This document shows, piece by piece, positions 1 to 7,536 of a stretch of DNA of 35,578 nt; the stretch's first letter is position 1; each line of letters begins with the position of its first letter. A model generated the notes under the pieces. That model ran no database searches and was not told where the DNA came from. It worked only from the letters and a program-made list of their open reading frames with translations. This DNA comes from Tepidanaerobacter sp. GT38 (GTDB taxonomy: Bacteria > Bacillota > Thermosediminibacteria > Thermosediminibacterales > Tepidanaerobacteraceae), in contig NZ_JAFFJA010000099.1 in NCBI RefSeq assembly GCF_021991635.1, forward strand, positions 1 through 35,578, written 5' to 3'. A program made the position numbers and the translations under genes.

Positions 1-1302
1 AAAAAAGCTGCGCCCTTTATTTCGCCACATGTTTCGAACAGCCATCATTTGCTGCACGGTAAGTCTTCGCCATATTATGCCGATTTTTTCAAGCAGAACT
101 CGCCTACCTTGCGCGGGTGCGGGAGGCCGCATTGCTTCCGCAGGCTCTAAAGCTAAAACCTGCCTGCTGCCTTGAAAGCCTGCTAATAGTGAAAAGCTGA
201 TACTCATAATCAAACCTGAAATTACAAGAAATGGTGAAAATCTGCCTTCAAGCCCCGGCAAGTTAAAAAATACTTGATATATTGATGTTAGGGGATACGA
301 AAGAATCCCTCCCAACGCAATGCCCAGCACACCTCCTGCAAGGCCAATAATTATAGCATATGACATATAGTGAAACAGAATTTCTTTAGATGTATAGCCT
401 AGTGCTTTTAAAATTCCTATCTGGCCACGCTGCTGTTCGATAAGTCTTTTGAGCGTAATATACAGGATTACACCAGCAATTGAAAGAAACATGATGGGCA
501 TAGCTTTTGACATGGATACAAGGCCTTTTAGCTCTTCACTCAAAAGCAAGTGACTTATTTGCTCATCCCGTGGAATCAAACTCTTTAAGCCATAAGGCTT
601 TAACTTTATTTCAAGCTCAGTTTTAACTTTTTCAAAATCAGCACCGGGCTCCAAAGTAAAAACCAAGTCATTATACGCTTTTTCGCCGGGAAAAAGTTTT
701 TCCATATTCTTTAAATGGATAAAACCGATGCCGAAAGTTTCAGGAGAAGGAAACATATCTGCTGCAGTGCGAAGAGCATATACGAACTCTGGACTGCTGG
801 CAACTCCTGCTATGGAAAGTTTATGCTTCTTACCTGATGCTATTATCTCTATTTCATCGTTTAGACGATGATTGTTGGCTTCAAAGAACTTATTGTCCAC
901 CCAAATATTTAAAACATTATCTTCAAGGGGAGAACCCGTTTTTAAAAGTGGATTATTTATTGGATTTTGAATACCTGGCTCCACTGATACCAGGCGCAAA
1001 TATATATTTTCTTCACTTTCTGGCTCATATACCATCACTTCTTTTACAAGGCGGCCCTGGATTTCCTTTATTCCATCTATATCTTCCAGTCTTTTTATGT
1101 CATCTCTGGATATAGCTTGTACTTGGGCAAAACCATCTGCAAAATTCCGGCTCTTATAAAAGCTTTCCTGGGAAGTTTGCAAAGTTTCCACCATGGTAGA
1201 AAAGGCGGTAAATATCAAAAGGCCCATAGTTATGATAACCATGCAGGCCATATATGCCCCCTTATTTTCTATAATATCCCTTAGCATTTTTTGAAAAAGC
1301 AT
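1..1302 (-). CDS. FtsX/MacB-family ABC transporter permease, 3' end cut by window edge
   Basis: The minus-strand frame is open from an ATG at 1302 to the window edge, giving the first 434 residues. The N-terminus has one membrane helix (about residues 17-36), then an extracellular domain of roughly 200 residues of the MacB periplasmic-core type, then three hydrophobic segments (about 250-275, 295-325 and 330-355) as in the FtsX fold. At the edge a second copy begins with MMAVRNMWRNKGRSFF, typical of the second half of long FtsX permeases, so the full protein is probably near 750-800 residues. The ATG overlaps the stop of the upstream ATPase gene (TAATG), so the two are translationally coupled. 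Known role of the family: ATP-driven export or extraction of lipids, peptides or drugs without a classical transport channel. The substrate cannot be read from sequence. Confidence 0.88.
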   Translation of the reverse strand, partial: MLFQKMLRDIIENKGAYMACMVIITMGLLIFTAFSTMVETLQTSQESFYKSRNFADGFAQVQAISRDDIKRLEDIDGIKEIQGRLVKEVMVYEPESEENIYLRLVSVEPGIQNPINNPLLKTGSPLEDNVLNIWVDNKFFEANNHRLNDEIEIIASGKKHKLSIAGVASSPEFVYALRTAADMFPSPETFGIGFIHLKNMEKLFPGEKAYNDLVFTLEPGADFEKVKTELEIKLKPYGLKSLIPRDEQISHLLLSEELKGLVSMSKAMPIMFLSIAGVILYITLKRLIEQQRGQIGILKALGYTSKEILFHYMSYAIIIGLAGGVLGIALGGILSYPLTSIYQVFFNLPGLEGRFSPFLVISGLIMSISFSLLAGFQGSRQVLALEPAEAMRPPAPAQGRRVLLEKIGIIWRRLTVQQMMAVRNMWRNKGRSFF

Positions 1303-2006
1303 TACCAGGTCACCTTCTCCGGCGGAAGAGGATTTTCATTTTTTTCAATCTTCTCCAGCCTGCCGTCTTTTAAGTAGAAAATACGATGAGCCATTTGAGC
1401 TATGGCATTGTTGTGGGTGATGATAACAACAGTTTTTGAATATATATCACAAAAACTTTTAAGTAGACTTAAAACTTGAATGCTGGTGTTAAAGTCCAAA
1501 GCTCCTGTTGGCTCGTCACACAAGAGCATCTGAGGATTTTTTGCAAGAGCCCTTGCAAGGGCCACCCGCTGTTGCTCTCCACCGGACAGCTGTGACGGAA
1601 AATGGTTGCCTCTTTCTCCAAGACCCACCTGTTCCAACAATTTTTCGGCAGAAAGTGGATTTTTTGCTATCTGTACCGAAAGGTTGATATTCTCTAAAGC
1701 CGTAAGATTTGGCATCAAATTATAAAACTGAAAAACAAAGCCTACCTCATTTCGGCGATAGAATGTCAGCTGTCTTTGATCAGCTTCATGTAAAGGCTTT
1801 CCCTTATAATAGAGTCTTCCGCCGGTGGGTTTATCCATTCCTCCTATGATATTAAGCAAGGTGCTTTTGCCGGAACCGCTGGGACCAAGTACCACAATTA
1901 GCTCTCCTTCCATTATTTCAAAACTTGCCTCTTTTAAAGCTCTAACTTCAACTTCACCCATCTTGTATGTTTTACTTAAAGATTCAGCGACTATTATTGG
2001 TTCCAA
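1302..2006 (-). CDS. ABC transporter ATPase, LolD/MacB type
   Basis: A 234-residue nucleotide-binding subunit with Walker A GPSGSGKST (about residues 41-49), Q-loop in FVFQFYNLMPNLTA, signature LSGGEQQRVA (about 140) and Walker B MLLCDEPTGALD followed by the H-loop THN. The EPTGALD form and the length fit the MacB/LolD/FtsE-like class that works with FtsX-fold permeases. It is followed with a one-base overlap by the permease gene. An AGGGAGGG ribosome site lies about 2013-2020. It is transcribed away from the TetR gene, from a promoter overlapped by an operator-like palindrome, so TetR control of export is likely by inference. Confidence 0.93.
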   Translation of the reverse strand: MEPIIVAESLSKTYKMGEVEVRALKEASFEIMEGELIVVLGPSGSGKSTLLNIIGGMDKPTGGRLYYKGKPLHEADQRQLTFYRRNEVGFVFQFYNLMPNLTALENINLSVQIAKNPLSAEKLLEQVGLGERGNHFPSQLSGGEQQRVALARALAKNPQMLLCDEPTGALDFNTSIQVLSLLKSFCDIYSKTVVIITHNNAIAQMAHRIFYLKDGRLEKIEKNENPLPPEKVTW

Positions 2007-2045
2007 CTATAGCCCTCCCTTCAATAAATTTATTACTAATATTTA

Positions 2046-2071
2046 TGAAATATTTTTATTGTTTTATTTCA
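2046..2071. promoter_or_regulatory. Operator-like palindrome 1 (TetR candidate)
   Basis: A 26-bp imperfect palindrome starting TGAAATA and ending TATTTCA-like (7-bp arms). It abuts the -10 of the leftward ABC promoter. A near-identical copy lies at 2107-2132, with centres 61 bp apart. Seen directly; assignment to the adjacent TetR protein is inference. Confidence 0.6.
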
Positions 2072-2099
2072 TAATATCAAAATTGCAAACTTATGACAA
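2071..2099 (-). promoter_or_regulatory. Promoter of the ABC exporter operon
   Basis: On the minus strand, TTGTCA (2099-2094) is followed after 17 bases by TATTAT (2076-2071). Operator palindrome 1 starts at the -10 and extends into the transcript start. Confidence 0.6.
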
Positions 2100-2106
2100 T
2101 GAGTTT

Positions 2107-2132
2107 TGAAATATTTTTATTGATATATTTCA
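2107..2132. promoter_or_regulatory. Operator-like palindrome 2 (TetR candidate)
   Basis: A 26-bp palindrome with 8-bp arms TGAAATAT/ATATTTCA, matching the copy at 2046-2071 in all but a few central bases. It covers the -35 of the TetR gene promoter, so binding would be autorepressive. Confidence 0.6.
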
Positions 2133-2148
2133 TTATTTTTAGTATCAT
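2120..2148 (+). promoter_or_regulatory. Promoter of the TetR gene
   Basis: TTGATA (2120-2125), 17-base spacer, TATCAT (2143-2148), 20 bases ahead of the start codon at 2168. The -35 lies inside palindrome 2. Confidence 0.55.
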
Positions 2149-2167
2149 AGGTACGAGGTGCATATAT

Positions 2168-2770
2168 ATGAACGGCTTTGAGCGCAGAACAATGCTTAAG
2201 AAAAAAAATATCTGCAAAGCTGCCTTTGAGCTTTTTTCAACTTTTGGCGTGCAAAAAACTAACATTGCCCAAATAGCTAAAAAAGCTAATGTGTCACAAG
2301 TTACTATATACAATTACTTCGGCAGTAAGGAAAATCTCTTAAAAGAGTCTATTAAAGATTTTTTAGAGGAAAAGCTCAAACAATATGAAAGACTATTAGA
2401 AGAAGAATTGACTTTCCTGGAGATTATAGAGAAAATTGTCTTTGATAAAAGTGAATCTGTAAAAATGATGAATTATGAATTTATACAAACCCTTCTCTCA
2501 ACATATAAAGACATGCAGCAATTTATCGATGATTTTTATAAGAATAGAGCTATTCCATTGATGATACGCCTTATTGACAAAGGCCGCAGGGAAGGTTATA
2601 TAAACAAAGACATCTCAAATGAAGCCTTTTTGTTTTATATAACCATTTTTACAAGAGCTATAAGTCAACATGACTTGATTTCAAAGCTTCCAAAATCCGC
2701 AATGCAAGATCTGTCTTCGCTTTTCTTTTACGGCCTTATGGGCGAAAAGCCGTCCAGTCTGCCTCAATAG
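2168..2770 (+). CDS. TetR/AcrR-family transcriptional regulator
   Basis: A 200-residue one-component regulator. The N-terminal helix-turn-helix reads ICKAAFELFSTFGVQKTNIA then IAKKANVSQVTIYNYFGSKE (about residues 12-50), the TetR signature; the rest is a variable all-helical ligand domain. An upstream in-frame ATG at 2093 exists, but the start is placed at 2168 because GAGGTG at 2155-2160 is correctly spaced and because the 2093 start would precede the predicted promoter. It is divergent from the ABC exporter, and two matching palindromes lie between them, so it probably represses both units and is released by an exported compound. Confidence 0.9.
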   Translation: MNGFERRTMLKKKNICKAAFELFSTFGVQKTNIAQIAKKANVSQVTIYNYFGSKENLLKESIKDFLEEKLKQYERLLEEELTFLEIIEKIVFDKSESVKMMNYEFIQTLLSTYKDMQQFIDDFYKNRAIPLMIRLIDKGRREGYINKDISNEAFLFYITIFTRAISQHDLISKLPKSAMQDLSSLFFYGLMGEKPSSLPQ

Positions 2771-2844
2771 ATTTGCTACAGGCTTTCAATAAGAACCCAA
2801 CTGGAGATCTTTTCAGGTCCTGGGGACCTTGCTGTTTCACAATC

Positions 2845-2884
2845 AAAAAGCTCCCTTAAAGCTATATGCTTTAAGAGAGCTTTT
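2845..2884. terminator. Bidirectional rho-independent terminator
   Basis: Long stem AAAAGCTC(C)CTTAAAGC / GCTTTAAG(A)GAGCTTTT with a short loop and T/A flanks on both sides, between the convergent TetR gene and nrdJ. A small perfect hairpin AGGTCC-TGG-GGACCT precedes it at 2815-2829. Confidence 0.8.
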
Positions 2885-2892
2885 AGTATTTA

Positions 2893-5265
2893 TTAACCGC
2901 ACTTGGAGTAGCCGCAGCTGCGGCATATGACGCAACCGCCTTCATGTTCCAGCGTATTACCGCATTCAGGACATGCGGCGCCTTTTACGGGCTGCTTATT
3001 TGCATTTAAACCAATTTCATCATTGGATATGGCCATTTCATCATTACCGGCATCTACATAACGTTTAATATAGGCGTAGTTTGATTCATGGCTATTGCCG
3101 TTTCCGTTGCCTTTTGCTAAACCCAAGCTGCGTTCAATGGCCCGACCTATAGCATCGGGGCACGAAAGCACCTTTATTTCTTTATTGCTTGCCATCTGAC
3201 GCAAGGTAGAGTGACAGCGTATGCCCTTTAGCTGCTCAACTATGGCCTTGACGTCAATTCCAGAACGAAGGGCCATTGAGATAAGGCGGCTTGTGGCCTC
3301 CGACTGAGAAGGGCAGCCCCCTGCGCGACCAAGGTTGGTAAATACTTCACAAATTCCGTTTTCGTCTGAATTCACAGTGATATACAGATTGCCGCAGCCG
3401 ATTTTTACTTTTTCAGTATTGCCGTAGGTTACACTGGGCCTTGGCCTCGGTTTGATTTCGCTTCCCGGAATTACATTGGTTATTGGGCAATCTTCACAGC
3501 GTGGAGGCAGCATGCTGTCCTTTGTCTTGTCTTTTTCTTTATCCTTTGTACCCTTATTTAGCACTTGTTCCTCCCTGCTGCCGTCTCGGTAGATTGTCAC
3601 GCCTTTGCAGCCAAGTTCATATGCCATCAGATAAACATTTCTTACATCTTCCCTAGTAGCGCTGTTAGGAAAGTTTACGGTCTTTGATACGGCATTATCG
3701 GTGAATTTTTGAAAAGCAGCCTGAATCTTTATATGCCATTCTGGAGTAATATCATGAGCTGTTACAAAAACCTTTTTTATTTTTTCAGGCAAAGCCGTTA
3801 TTGCCTGAACTGAACCTTTTTCTATAACTTCCTGCATCAACTCATCTGTGTAAAGGCCTAAATCCATTAAAGCCTCTTTAAACAGAGGGTGTACCTCTAC
3901 TAAACGATCGTTGTCCATTACATGCCGCTCGAAAGCCAAAGCAAATATGGGCTCGATGCCGCTGGAAGCTCCCGCTATAATGCTTATGGTTCCGGTTGGA
4001 GCAATAGTAGTTGTAGTAGCATTTCTTAGGCGCATTCCCTTATCTTTATAAACGCTCTTTTCCCAATTCGGGAAAACGCCTCGCTCTTTTGCCAGTTCTT
4101 CAGAGGCCTTTTTTGACTCTGTATCGATAAAGCCCATCACTTCTTCTGCAGTTTTTACAGCTTCATCAGAATTATAGGGAATGCCAAGCTGTATTAACAT
4201 ATCCGCAAAGCCCATAACACCTAATCCGATTTTGCGGTTGGCCAAAGTCATTTTTTCTATTTCCTTTAAAGGATAACGGTTCACATCGATGACATCATCT
4301 AAAAATCTTACAGCTATATGTACCGTTTCCTTCAGGCTCTCATAATCGATTTGGCTATCGCTACCATGCTTTTTGACGAATTTTGCAAGATTTATAGAAC
4401 CCAAGTTGCATGATTCGTAGGGTAAAAGGGGCTGTTCGCCACATGGGTTGGTGCTTTCGATGGCGCCAACGGCCGGAGTGGGATTATATTCATTTATCCT
4501 GTCAATAAATACAATTCCAGGCTCTCCGTTGTTCCAGGCCATGTCCACAATGAGATCAAAAACTTCTCTGGCTTTAAGTCTGCCGGTAACTTTATTGGTG
4601 TGGGGGTCTACCAGGTCATATTCTTCGTCATTTTTCAGTGCTTCCATAAACTTAGATGTAATTGCTACACTTATGTTGAAATTAGTGATTTCCTTATCGT
4701 TTTTCTTGCATTGAATAAAATCTAAAATATCCGGATGGTCTACCCGAAGAATGCCCATATTTGCGCCCCTTCTTGTACCGCCCTGTTTTACGGCCTCCGT
4801 GGCAGAATTAAATACCTTCATAAAAGATACGGGGCCTGATGCAACTCCTCCCGTCGACTTTACTGTTGCGCCTTTTGGCCTAAGGCGTGAAAAGCTAAAT
4901 CCCGTTCCACCACCGCTTTTATGTATAAGGGCTGCCGACTTAATAGAATCAAAAATTCCCTCCATGGAGTCTTCTACAGGCAGCACAAAACAGGCAGATA
5001 GCTGCCCCAACTCTCTGCCGGCATTCATTAATGTAGGAGAATTTGGGAGAAATTTTAATTCCGCCATTTGCTCGTAAAACTTCTTTGCCCAAACTTCACT
5101 CTTACCCTCGGAGTACTTGTCTTCCGCCTTGGCTATTGCACAAGATACTCTGTCTATTAGCTTTTCCGGTGTTTCAATCACATTACCTTCTGCGTCTTTT
5201 GCCAGATAACGCTTCTTGAGAACAACCTTGGCGTTTTCCGTCAATCTTATCTTGTCCGTTCCCAT
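2893..5265 (-). CDS. nrdJ: Adenosylcobalamin-dependent (class II) ribonucleoside-diphosphate reductase
   Basis: A 790-residue enzyme that makes deoxyribonucleotides using a B12-derived thiyl radical, so it needs neither oxygen nor glycyl-radical activation. The catalytic barrel carries [20 protein letters not shown] (substrate-loop and active-site Cys) and the partner redox Cys in [11 protein letters not shown] (about residue 91). A TSCPD domain follows ([20 protein letters not shown], about 640-690), and the protein ends in a zinc-ribbon-like tail with CPECGN and [13 protein letters not shown], which in this family re-reduces the active site. Start ATG has a TGAGGTG ribosome site. It is a single-gene unit with a strong promoter overlapped by two NrdR-box-like sequences upstream, and it converges on the TetR gene. 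Confidence 0.95.
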   Translation of the reverse strand: MGTDKIRLTENAKVVLKKRYLAKDAEGNVIETPEKLIDRVSCAIAKAEDKYSEGKSEVWAKKFYEQMAELKFLPNSPTLMNAGRELGQLSACFVLPVEDSMEGIFDSIKSAALIHKSGGGTGFSFSRLRPKGATVKSTGGVASGPVSFMKVFNSATEAVKQGGTRRGANMGILRVDHPDILDFIQCKKNDKEITNFNISVAITSKFMEALKNDEEYDLVDPHTNKVTGRLKAREVFDLIVDMAWNNGEPGIVFIDRINEYNPTPAVGAIESTNPCGEQPLLPYESCNLGSINLAKFVKKHGSDSQIDYESLKETVHIAVRFLDDVIDVNRYPLKEIEKMTLANRKIGLGVMGFADMLIQLGIPYNSDEAVKTAEEVMGFIDTESKKASEELAKERGVFPNWEKSVYKDKGMRLRNATTTTIAPTGTISIIAGASSGIEPIFALAFERHVMDNDRLVEVHPLFKEALMDLGLYTDELMQEVIEKGSVQAITALPEKIKKVFVTAHDITPEWHIKIQAAFQKFTDNAVSKTVNFPNSATREDVRNVYLMAYELGCKGVTIYRDGSREEQVLNKGTKDKEKDKTKDSMLPPRCEDCPITNVIPGSEIKPRPRPSVTYGNTEKVKIGCGNLYITVNSDENGICEVFTNLGRAGGCPSQSEATSRLISMALRSGIDVKAIVEQLKGIRCHSTLRQMASNKEIKVLSCPDAIGRAIERSLGLAKGNGNGNSHESNYAYIKRYVDAGNDEMAISNDEIGLNANKQPVKGAACPECGNTLEHEGGCVICRSCGYSKCG

Positions 5266-5362
5266 CTATATCACCTCAGATTTGTTTCTGCCTATTTCTC
5301 TTCATCTTACCCCTATCATGTGGTCCTAAATAGGCACTAAATAAAAAGAATTTATTAAATTT

Positions 5363-5378
5363 ATACTATATGTAGTGC
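5363..5378. promoter_or_regulatory. NrdR-box-like site, downstream of the nrdJ -10
   Basis: ATACTATATGTAGTGC fits the known NrdR consensus (ACACWATATATWGTGT) at about 13 of 16 positions. It is paired with 5396-5411, starts 33 bp apart, near three helical turns as expected for NrdR box pairs. Confidence 0.55.
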
Positions 5379-5387
5379 ATCGATATG

Positions 5388-5417
5388 ATTATATAACACT
5401 ACATATTGTTTTCGCAA
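5388..5417 (-). promoter_or_regulatory. nrdJ promoter
   Basis: TTGCGA (5417-5412), 18-base spacer, TATAAT (5393-5388) on the minus strand. One NrdR-like box fills the spacer and the second lies just downstream, a layout suited to repression. Confidence 0.6.
5396..5411. promoter_or_regulatory. NrdR-box-like site, within the nrdJ promoter spacer
   Basis: ACACTACATATTGTTT matches about 14 of 16 positions of the NrdR consensus and sits between the -35 and -10 of the nrdJ promoter. Confidence 0.58.
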
Positions 5418-5517
5418 ATCACGGAAAGCTTGTTTAGCATATTTTAGTCTCTTAATTACCCTAAAGCTATTTTTCACTCAGTATTTTATATTATTATAAA
5501 TCAAATTTATAAAATCG

Positions 5518-5549
5518 AAAAAGGCGATCTTGAAATGTGTTAGATCGCC
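5518..5549 (-). terminator. Terminator of the perR operon
   Basis: On the minus strand GGCGATCT, an 11-base loop and AGATCGCC are followed by TTTTTCGATTTT, directly past the perR stop. Confidence 0.75.
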
Positions 5550-5562
5550 ATGGCTAAGTTTT

Positions 5563-5970
5563 TTACCCTTTTTTATTTTTGCAATCGCTACAAAAGCCAT
5601 AAAACAAAGTTGTGTGAAAATCTACTTCCACATTGTTATTTTGCTCAACGCACTTTTCTAATTCTTTATCCACTTTACATCCTTTTACATCAAGTATTTT
5701 TCCACACTCAGTACATACAAAATGATAGTGGTTTTCTGCATTGCCGTCAAAACGGCTGTATTTGCTGCCAAAGTTAAGTTCTGTTATTTCACCTAATTCT
5801 GCAAGCTTGCCCAAATTGCGATATACAGTGCCAAGACTGATATTGGGCATTTCTTTTTTAACCTGCTCATATATCCAATCTGCTGTGGGATGAGTATCAG
5901 TACCCCTAAGTGTCTTTAAAATCAAGTCCCTCTGCCTTGTTTTACGGATAAAACCTTTTTTTCTGTCCAT
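5563..5970 (-). CDS. perR: Fur-family peroxide regulator, PerR type
   Basis: A 135-residue metal-dependent repressor. The winged helix includes SLGTVYRNLGKLAELGEI (about residues 45-62). All five residues that form the regulatory Fe/Mn site in Bacillus PerR have counterparts: H27 (THPTADWIY), D75 (RFDG), H81 and H83 (HYH) and D94 (KILD). Structural zinc is held by C86/C89 (CTEC) and C127/C130 (CSDC). This pattern favours PerR over Fur or Zur. It follows the RCKP rubredoxin-like gene by 11 bases, in one transcript whose promoter has a PerR-type box, so autoregulation is likely. In anaerobes PerR controls peroxide and oxygen defence. Confidence 0.88.
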   Translation of the reverse strand: MDRKKGFIRKTRQRDLILKTLRGTDTHPTADWIYEQVKKEMPNISLGTVYRNLGKLAELGEITELNFGSKYSRFDGNAENHYHFVCTECGKILDVKGCKVDKELEKCVEQNNNVEVDFHTTLFYGFCSDCKNKKG

Positions 5971-5981
5971 CTAACACCTTC

Positions 5982-6107
5982 TCACTTCTCCTCTTTGGGG
6001 GTTTCTACCTTTGTAAAGGTGTCCTTTGCTTCACATTCCGGACACTTTCTCGGTTTACAACGACTTTCCTTTTCATATCCACAAGCACTGCACTTATATA
6101 CTGCCAT
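5982..6107 (-). CDS. RCKP-type rubredoxin-like small protein (41 aa)
   Basis: A 41-residue zinc-ribbon or rubredoxin-like protein: MAVYKCSACGYEKESRCKP, then a second knuckle KCPECEAKDTF. The RCKP motif between the CxxC pairs is characteristic of a small family found beside perR and rubrerythrin genes in anaerobes. GGAGG stands six to eight bases ahead of the ATG. It is the first gene of the perR operon, directly behind the promoter and PerR box, so it is probably induced by peroxide; electron transfer is the family expectation, not shown here. Confidence 0.9.
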   Translation of the reverse strand: MAVYKCSACGYEKESRCKPRKCPECEAKDTFTKVETPKEEK

Positions 6108-6123
6108 TAAAACACCTCCATAT

Positions 6124-6138
6124 TAATAATCATTACTA
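6124..6138. promoter_or_regulatory. PerR box of the RCKP-perR operon
   Basis: TAATAATCATTACTA matches the Bacillus PerR consensus (TTATAATNATTATAA) at 11 of 14 defined positions. It lies just downstream of the -10, at about +3 to +17. A closely related perfect palindrome lies at 18690-18704. Confidence 0.7.
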
Positions 6139-6147
6139 TTTATACAT

Positions 6148-6176
6148 AGTATATCGGAAAAGATTGAATATGTCAA
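6148..6176 (-). promoter_or_regulatory. Promoter of the RCKP-perR operon
   Basis: Consensus TTGACA (6176-6171), 17 bases, TATACT (6153-6148) on the minus strand. Confidence 0.75.
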
Positions 6177-6293
6177 TTTTCATCATATGGATTTTATAAT
6201 AAAAACAGGTGCATATATAAGCTCATTAAAAATCGATAGTCCATCATTTATAGTATTGACCATGCATTAAAAGTTGATGAGAAAATTTTTTTA

Positions 6294-6321
6294 TTGACAT
6301 TTTTGTTTTTATGTGTATAAT
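6294..6321 (+). promoter_or_regulatory. Promoter of the 31-residue protein gene
   Basis: TTGACA (6294-6299), 16-base spacer, TATAAT (6316-6321): both hexamers perfect. A 10-bp perfect palindrome ATACATGTAT (6331-6340) covers the expected transcript start and could be an operator. Confidence 0.75.
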
Positions 6322-6365
6322 AAAACTATAATACATGTATACAATTATCCGGGGGAGGTTTGATT

Positions 6366-6461
6366 ATGAATTACGATGGTATTTTTTTAAATGAACAAGA
6401 GGAAACTTTAGAAGAATACATTCTGGAATTTCTGTATCAGTCAGGATATATGGAACATTAA
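6366..6461 (+). CDS. Solitary 31-residue acidic protein, unknown
   Basis: Unrecognised. The translation is 31 residues, beginning MNYDGIFLNEQEETLEEYIL and ending GYMEH: strongly acidic, no Cys, likely a single amphipathic helix from about residue 9 to 26 (ETLEEYILEFLY). Support for it being real: a perfect -35/-10 promoter, GGGGGAGG at 6351-6358 seven bases ahead of the ATG, and a strong terminator beginning 20 bases after the stop. It forms a complete transcription unit of about 190 bases between two minus-strand genes. It might alternatively be a regulatory RNA with a short reading frame. No function is proposed. Confidence 0.7.
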   Translation: MNYDGIFLNEQEETLEEYILEFLYQSGYMEH

Positions 6462-6480
6462 AATTGCAAAAAACTTATTC

Positions 6481-6520
6481 AAGAAGCGGTGATTTGGCGC
6501 CACTTCTTTTTTTGTTTTTT
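6481..6520 (+). terminator. Terminator of the 31-residue protein unit
   Basis: Stem AAGAAG/CTTCTT and GGTG/CGCC with one mismatch, followed by a T-rich tract (TTTTTTTGTTTTTT). Confidence 0.75.
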
Positions 6521-6523
6521 AAT

Positions 6524-7420
6524 TTACGACGATAAATACTCGACAATTTGTGGCAGTTCCCTTTCAGCTACTTTCTCACCGTATTTTACGATTTCGGGTA
6601 TTCGATAAAAATCCTTATAACCGATACCCTTTATATCAGGGTAAATATAATACCCCGGGTGCTCCTTTCTTATATAATTGGACAGTTCATCACCCATTAT
6701 ATCTATAGTGGCCATTAAAATATCGACAATAGATTTAACCCTTGGCCTGCTCTCCGACACCCCTAAATCCACACCTATGATCTTTCTCGCATTTTGTGCA
6801 TACAAAATATCTACAGGTATGTTGTTTTTAATGCCTCCGTCTACCAAAGTATGGCCTTTAACTACTTTTGGCAAGAATATACCGGGTAAAGATATGCTGG
6901 CTCTAACTGCTGTAGCCAAAGATTGCTCTGTTATAAAAACTGTATTGTCCATTTTCTTTGTCGGAATATTTTTCCTGGGACAAAATACCACAGTTTCCCC
7001 TGTATTAATATCCGCACTTATTACTGAAATGGGAATTTTTAGGTCATCAAAACCTTTTTTGTTAAACACTTCTTCCAAGAATTGTTCAATCTTATTTCCC
7101 TTAAAGAGCCCCTTTGGAAAAACCCAATTAATTATAGGTTTATTTATCCAATAATAATAAAACAGCAACAAAATATACACTCCTGAAATTGTAGGATCTA
7201 ACAATTTCACCGGATTAATTTTTTTAAAATCCTCTACGAATTTCTCCAGGTCAACCCCAGCAGCATATAACGCAGCTACTATGCTGCCCGCACTGGTTCC
7301 GGCTATTATATCGGGATAAATTTGGTTTTTTATCAGCACATTTAAAATTCCAAGGTGAACAGCACCCCTCACGCCTCCACCGCTTAATGCCAAGCCAATT
7401 TTATGGATTTTTCCACTCAT
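6524..7420 (-). CDS. Patatin-like phospholipase family protein (RssA/YchK-like)
   Basis: A 298-residue predicted lipid acyl hydrolase with the three patatin signatures: oxyanion loop GGGVRG (near residue 15), nucleophile elbow GTSAGS (near 40), and the DGG Asp of the Ser-Asp dyad in VDGGIKNNIPVDIL (near 190). There is a hydrophobic stretch VYILLLFYYYWI near 100, which may associate it with the membrane. The reading frame extends five codons further to an ATG at 7435, but GGGGGAG lies inside that extension, so the start is set at the second ATG (7420). Single gene; its 3' end abuts the terminator of the plus-strand 31-residue unit. The substrate is not known. Confidence 0.9.
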   Translation of the reverse strand: MSGKIHKIGLALSGGGVRGAVHLGILNVLIKNQIYPDIIAGTSAGSIVAALYAAGVDLEKFVEDFKKINPVKLLDPTISGVYILLLFYYYWINKPIINWVFPKGLFKGNKIEQFLEEVFNKKGFDDLKIPISVISADINTGETVVFCPRKNIPTKKMDNTVFITEQSLATAVRASISLPGIFLPKVVKGHTLVDGGIKNNIPVDILYAQNARKIIGVDLGVSESRPRVKSIVDILMATIDIMGDELSNYIRKEHPGYYIYPDIKGIGYKDFYRIPEIVKYGEKVAERELPQIVEYLSS

Positions 7421-7492
7421 TTTTAACTCCCCCATAACATAAGACTGCCCTTAATATATAAAATATTAAAAAAGAAGGATTTTGTTAAAATT

Positions 7493-7523
7493 AAAATCCC
7501 GCACCTTTACAGTGCGGGATTTT
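7493..7523. terminator. Bidirectional terminator after porB
   Basis: Perfect 12-bp arms AAAATCCCGCAC / GTGCGGGATTTT with a 7-base loop, just past the porB stop. Confidence 0.85.
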
Positions 7524-7536
7524 ATATGAAGGTTTA

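Noticed and set aside
6681-7154. 158-codon plus-strand frame opposite the patatin gene
   Set aside because: Antisense shadow of a gene with clear catalytic motifs; no ribosome site or promoter.
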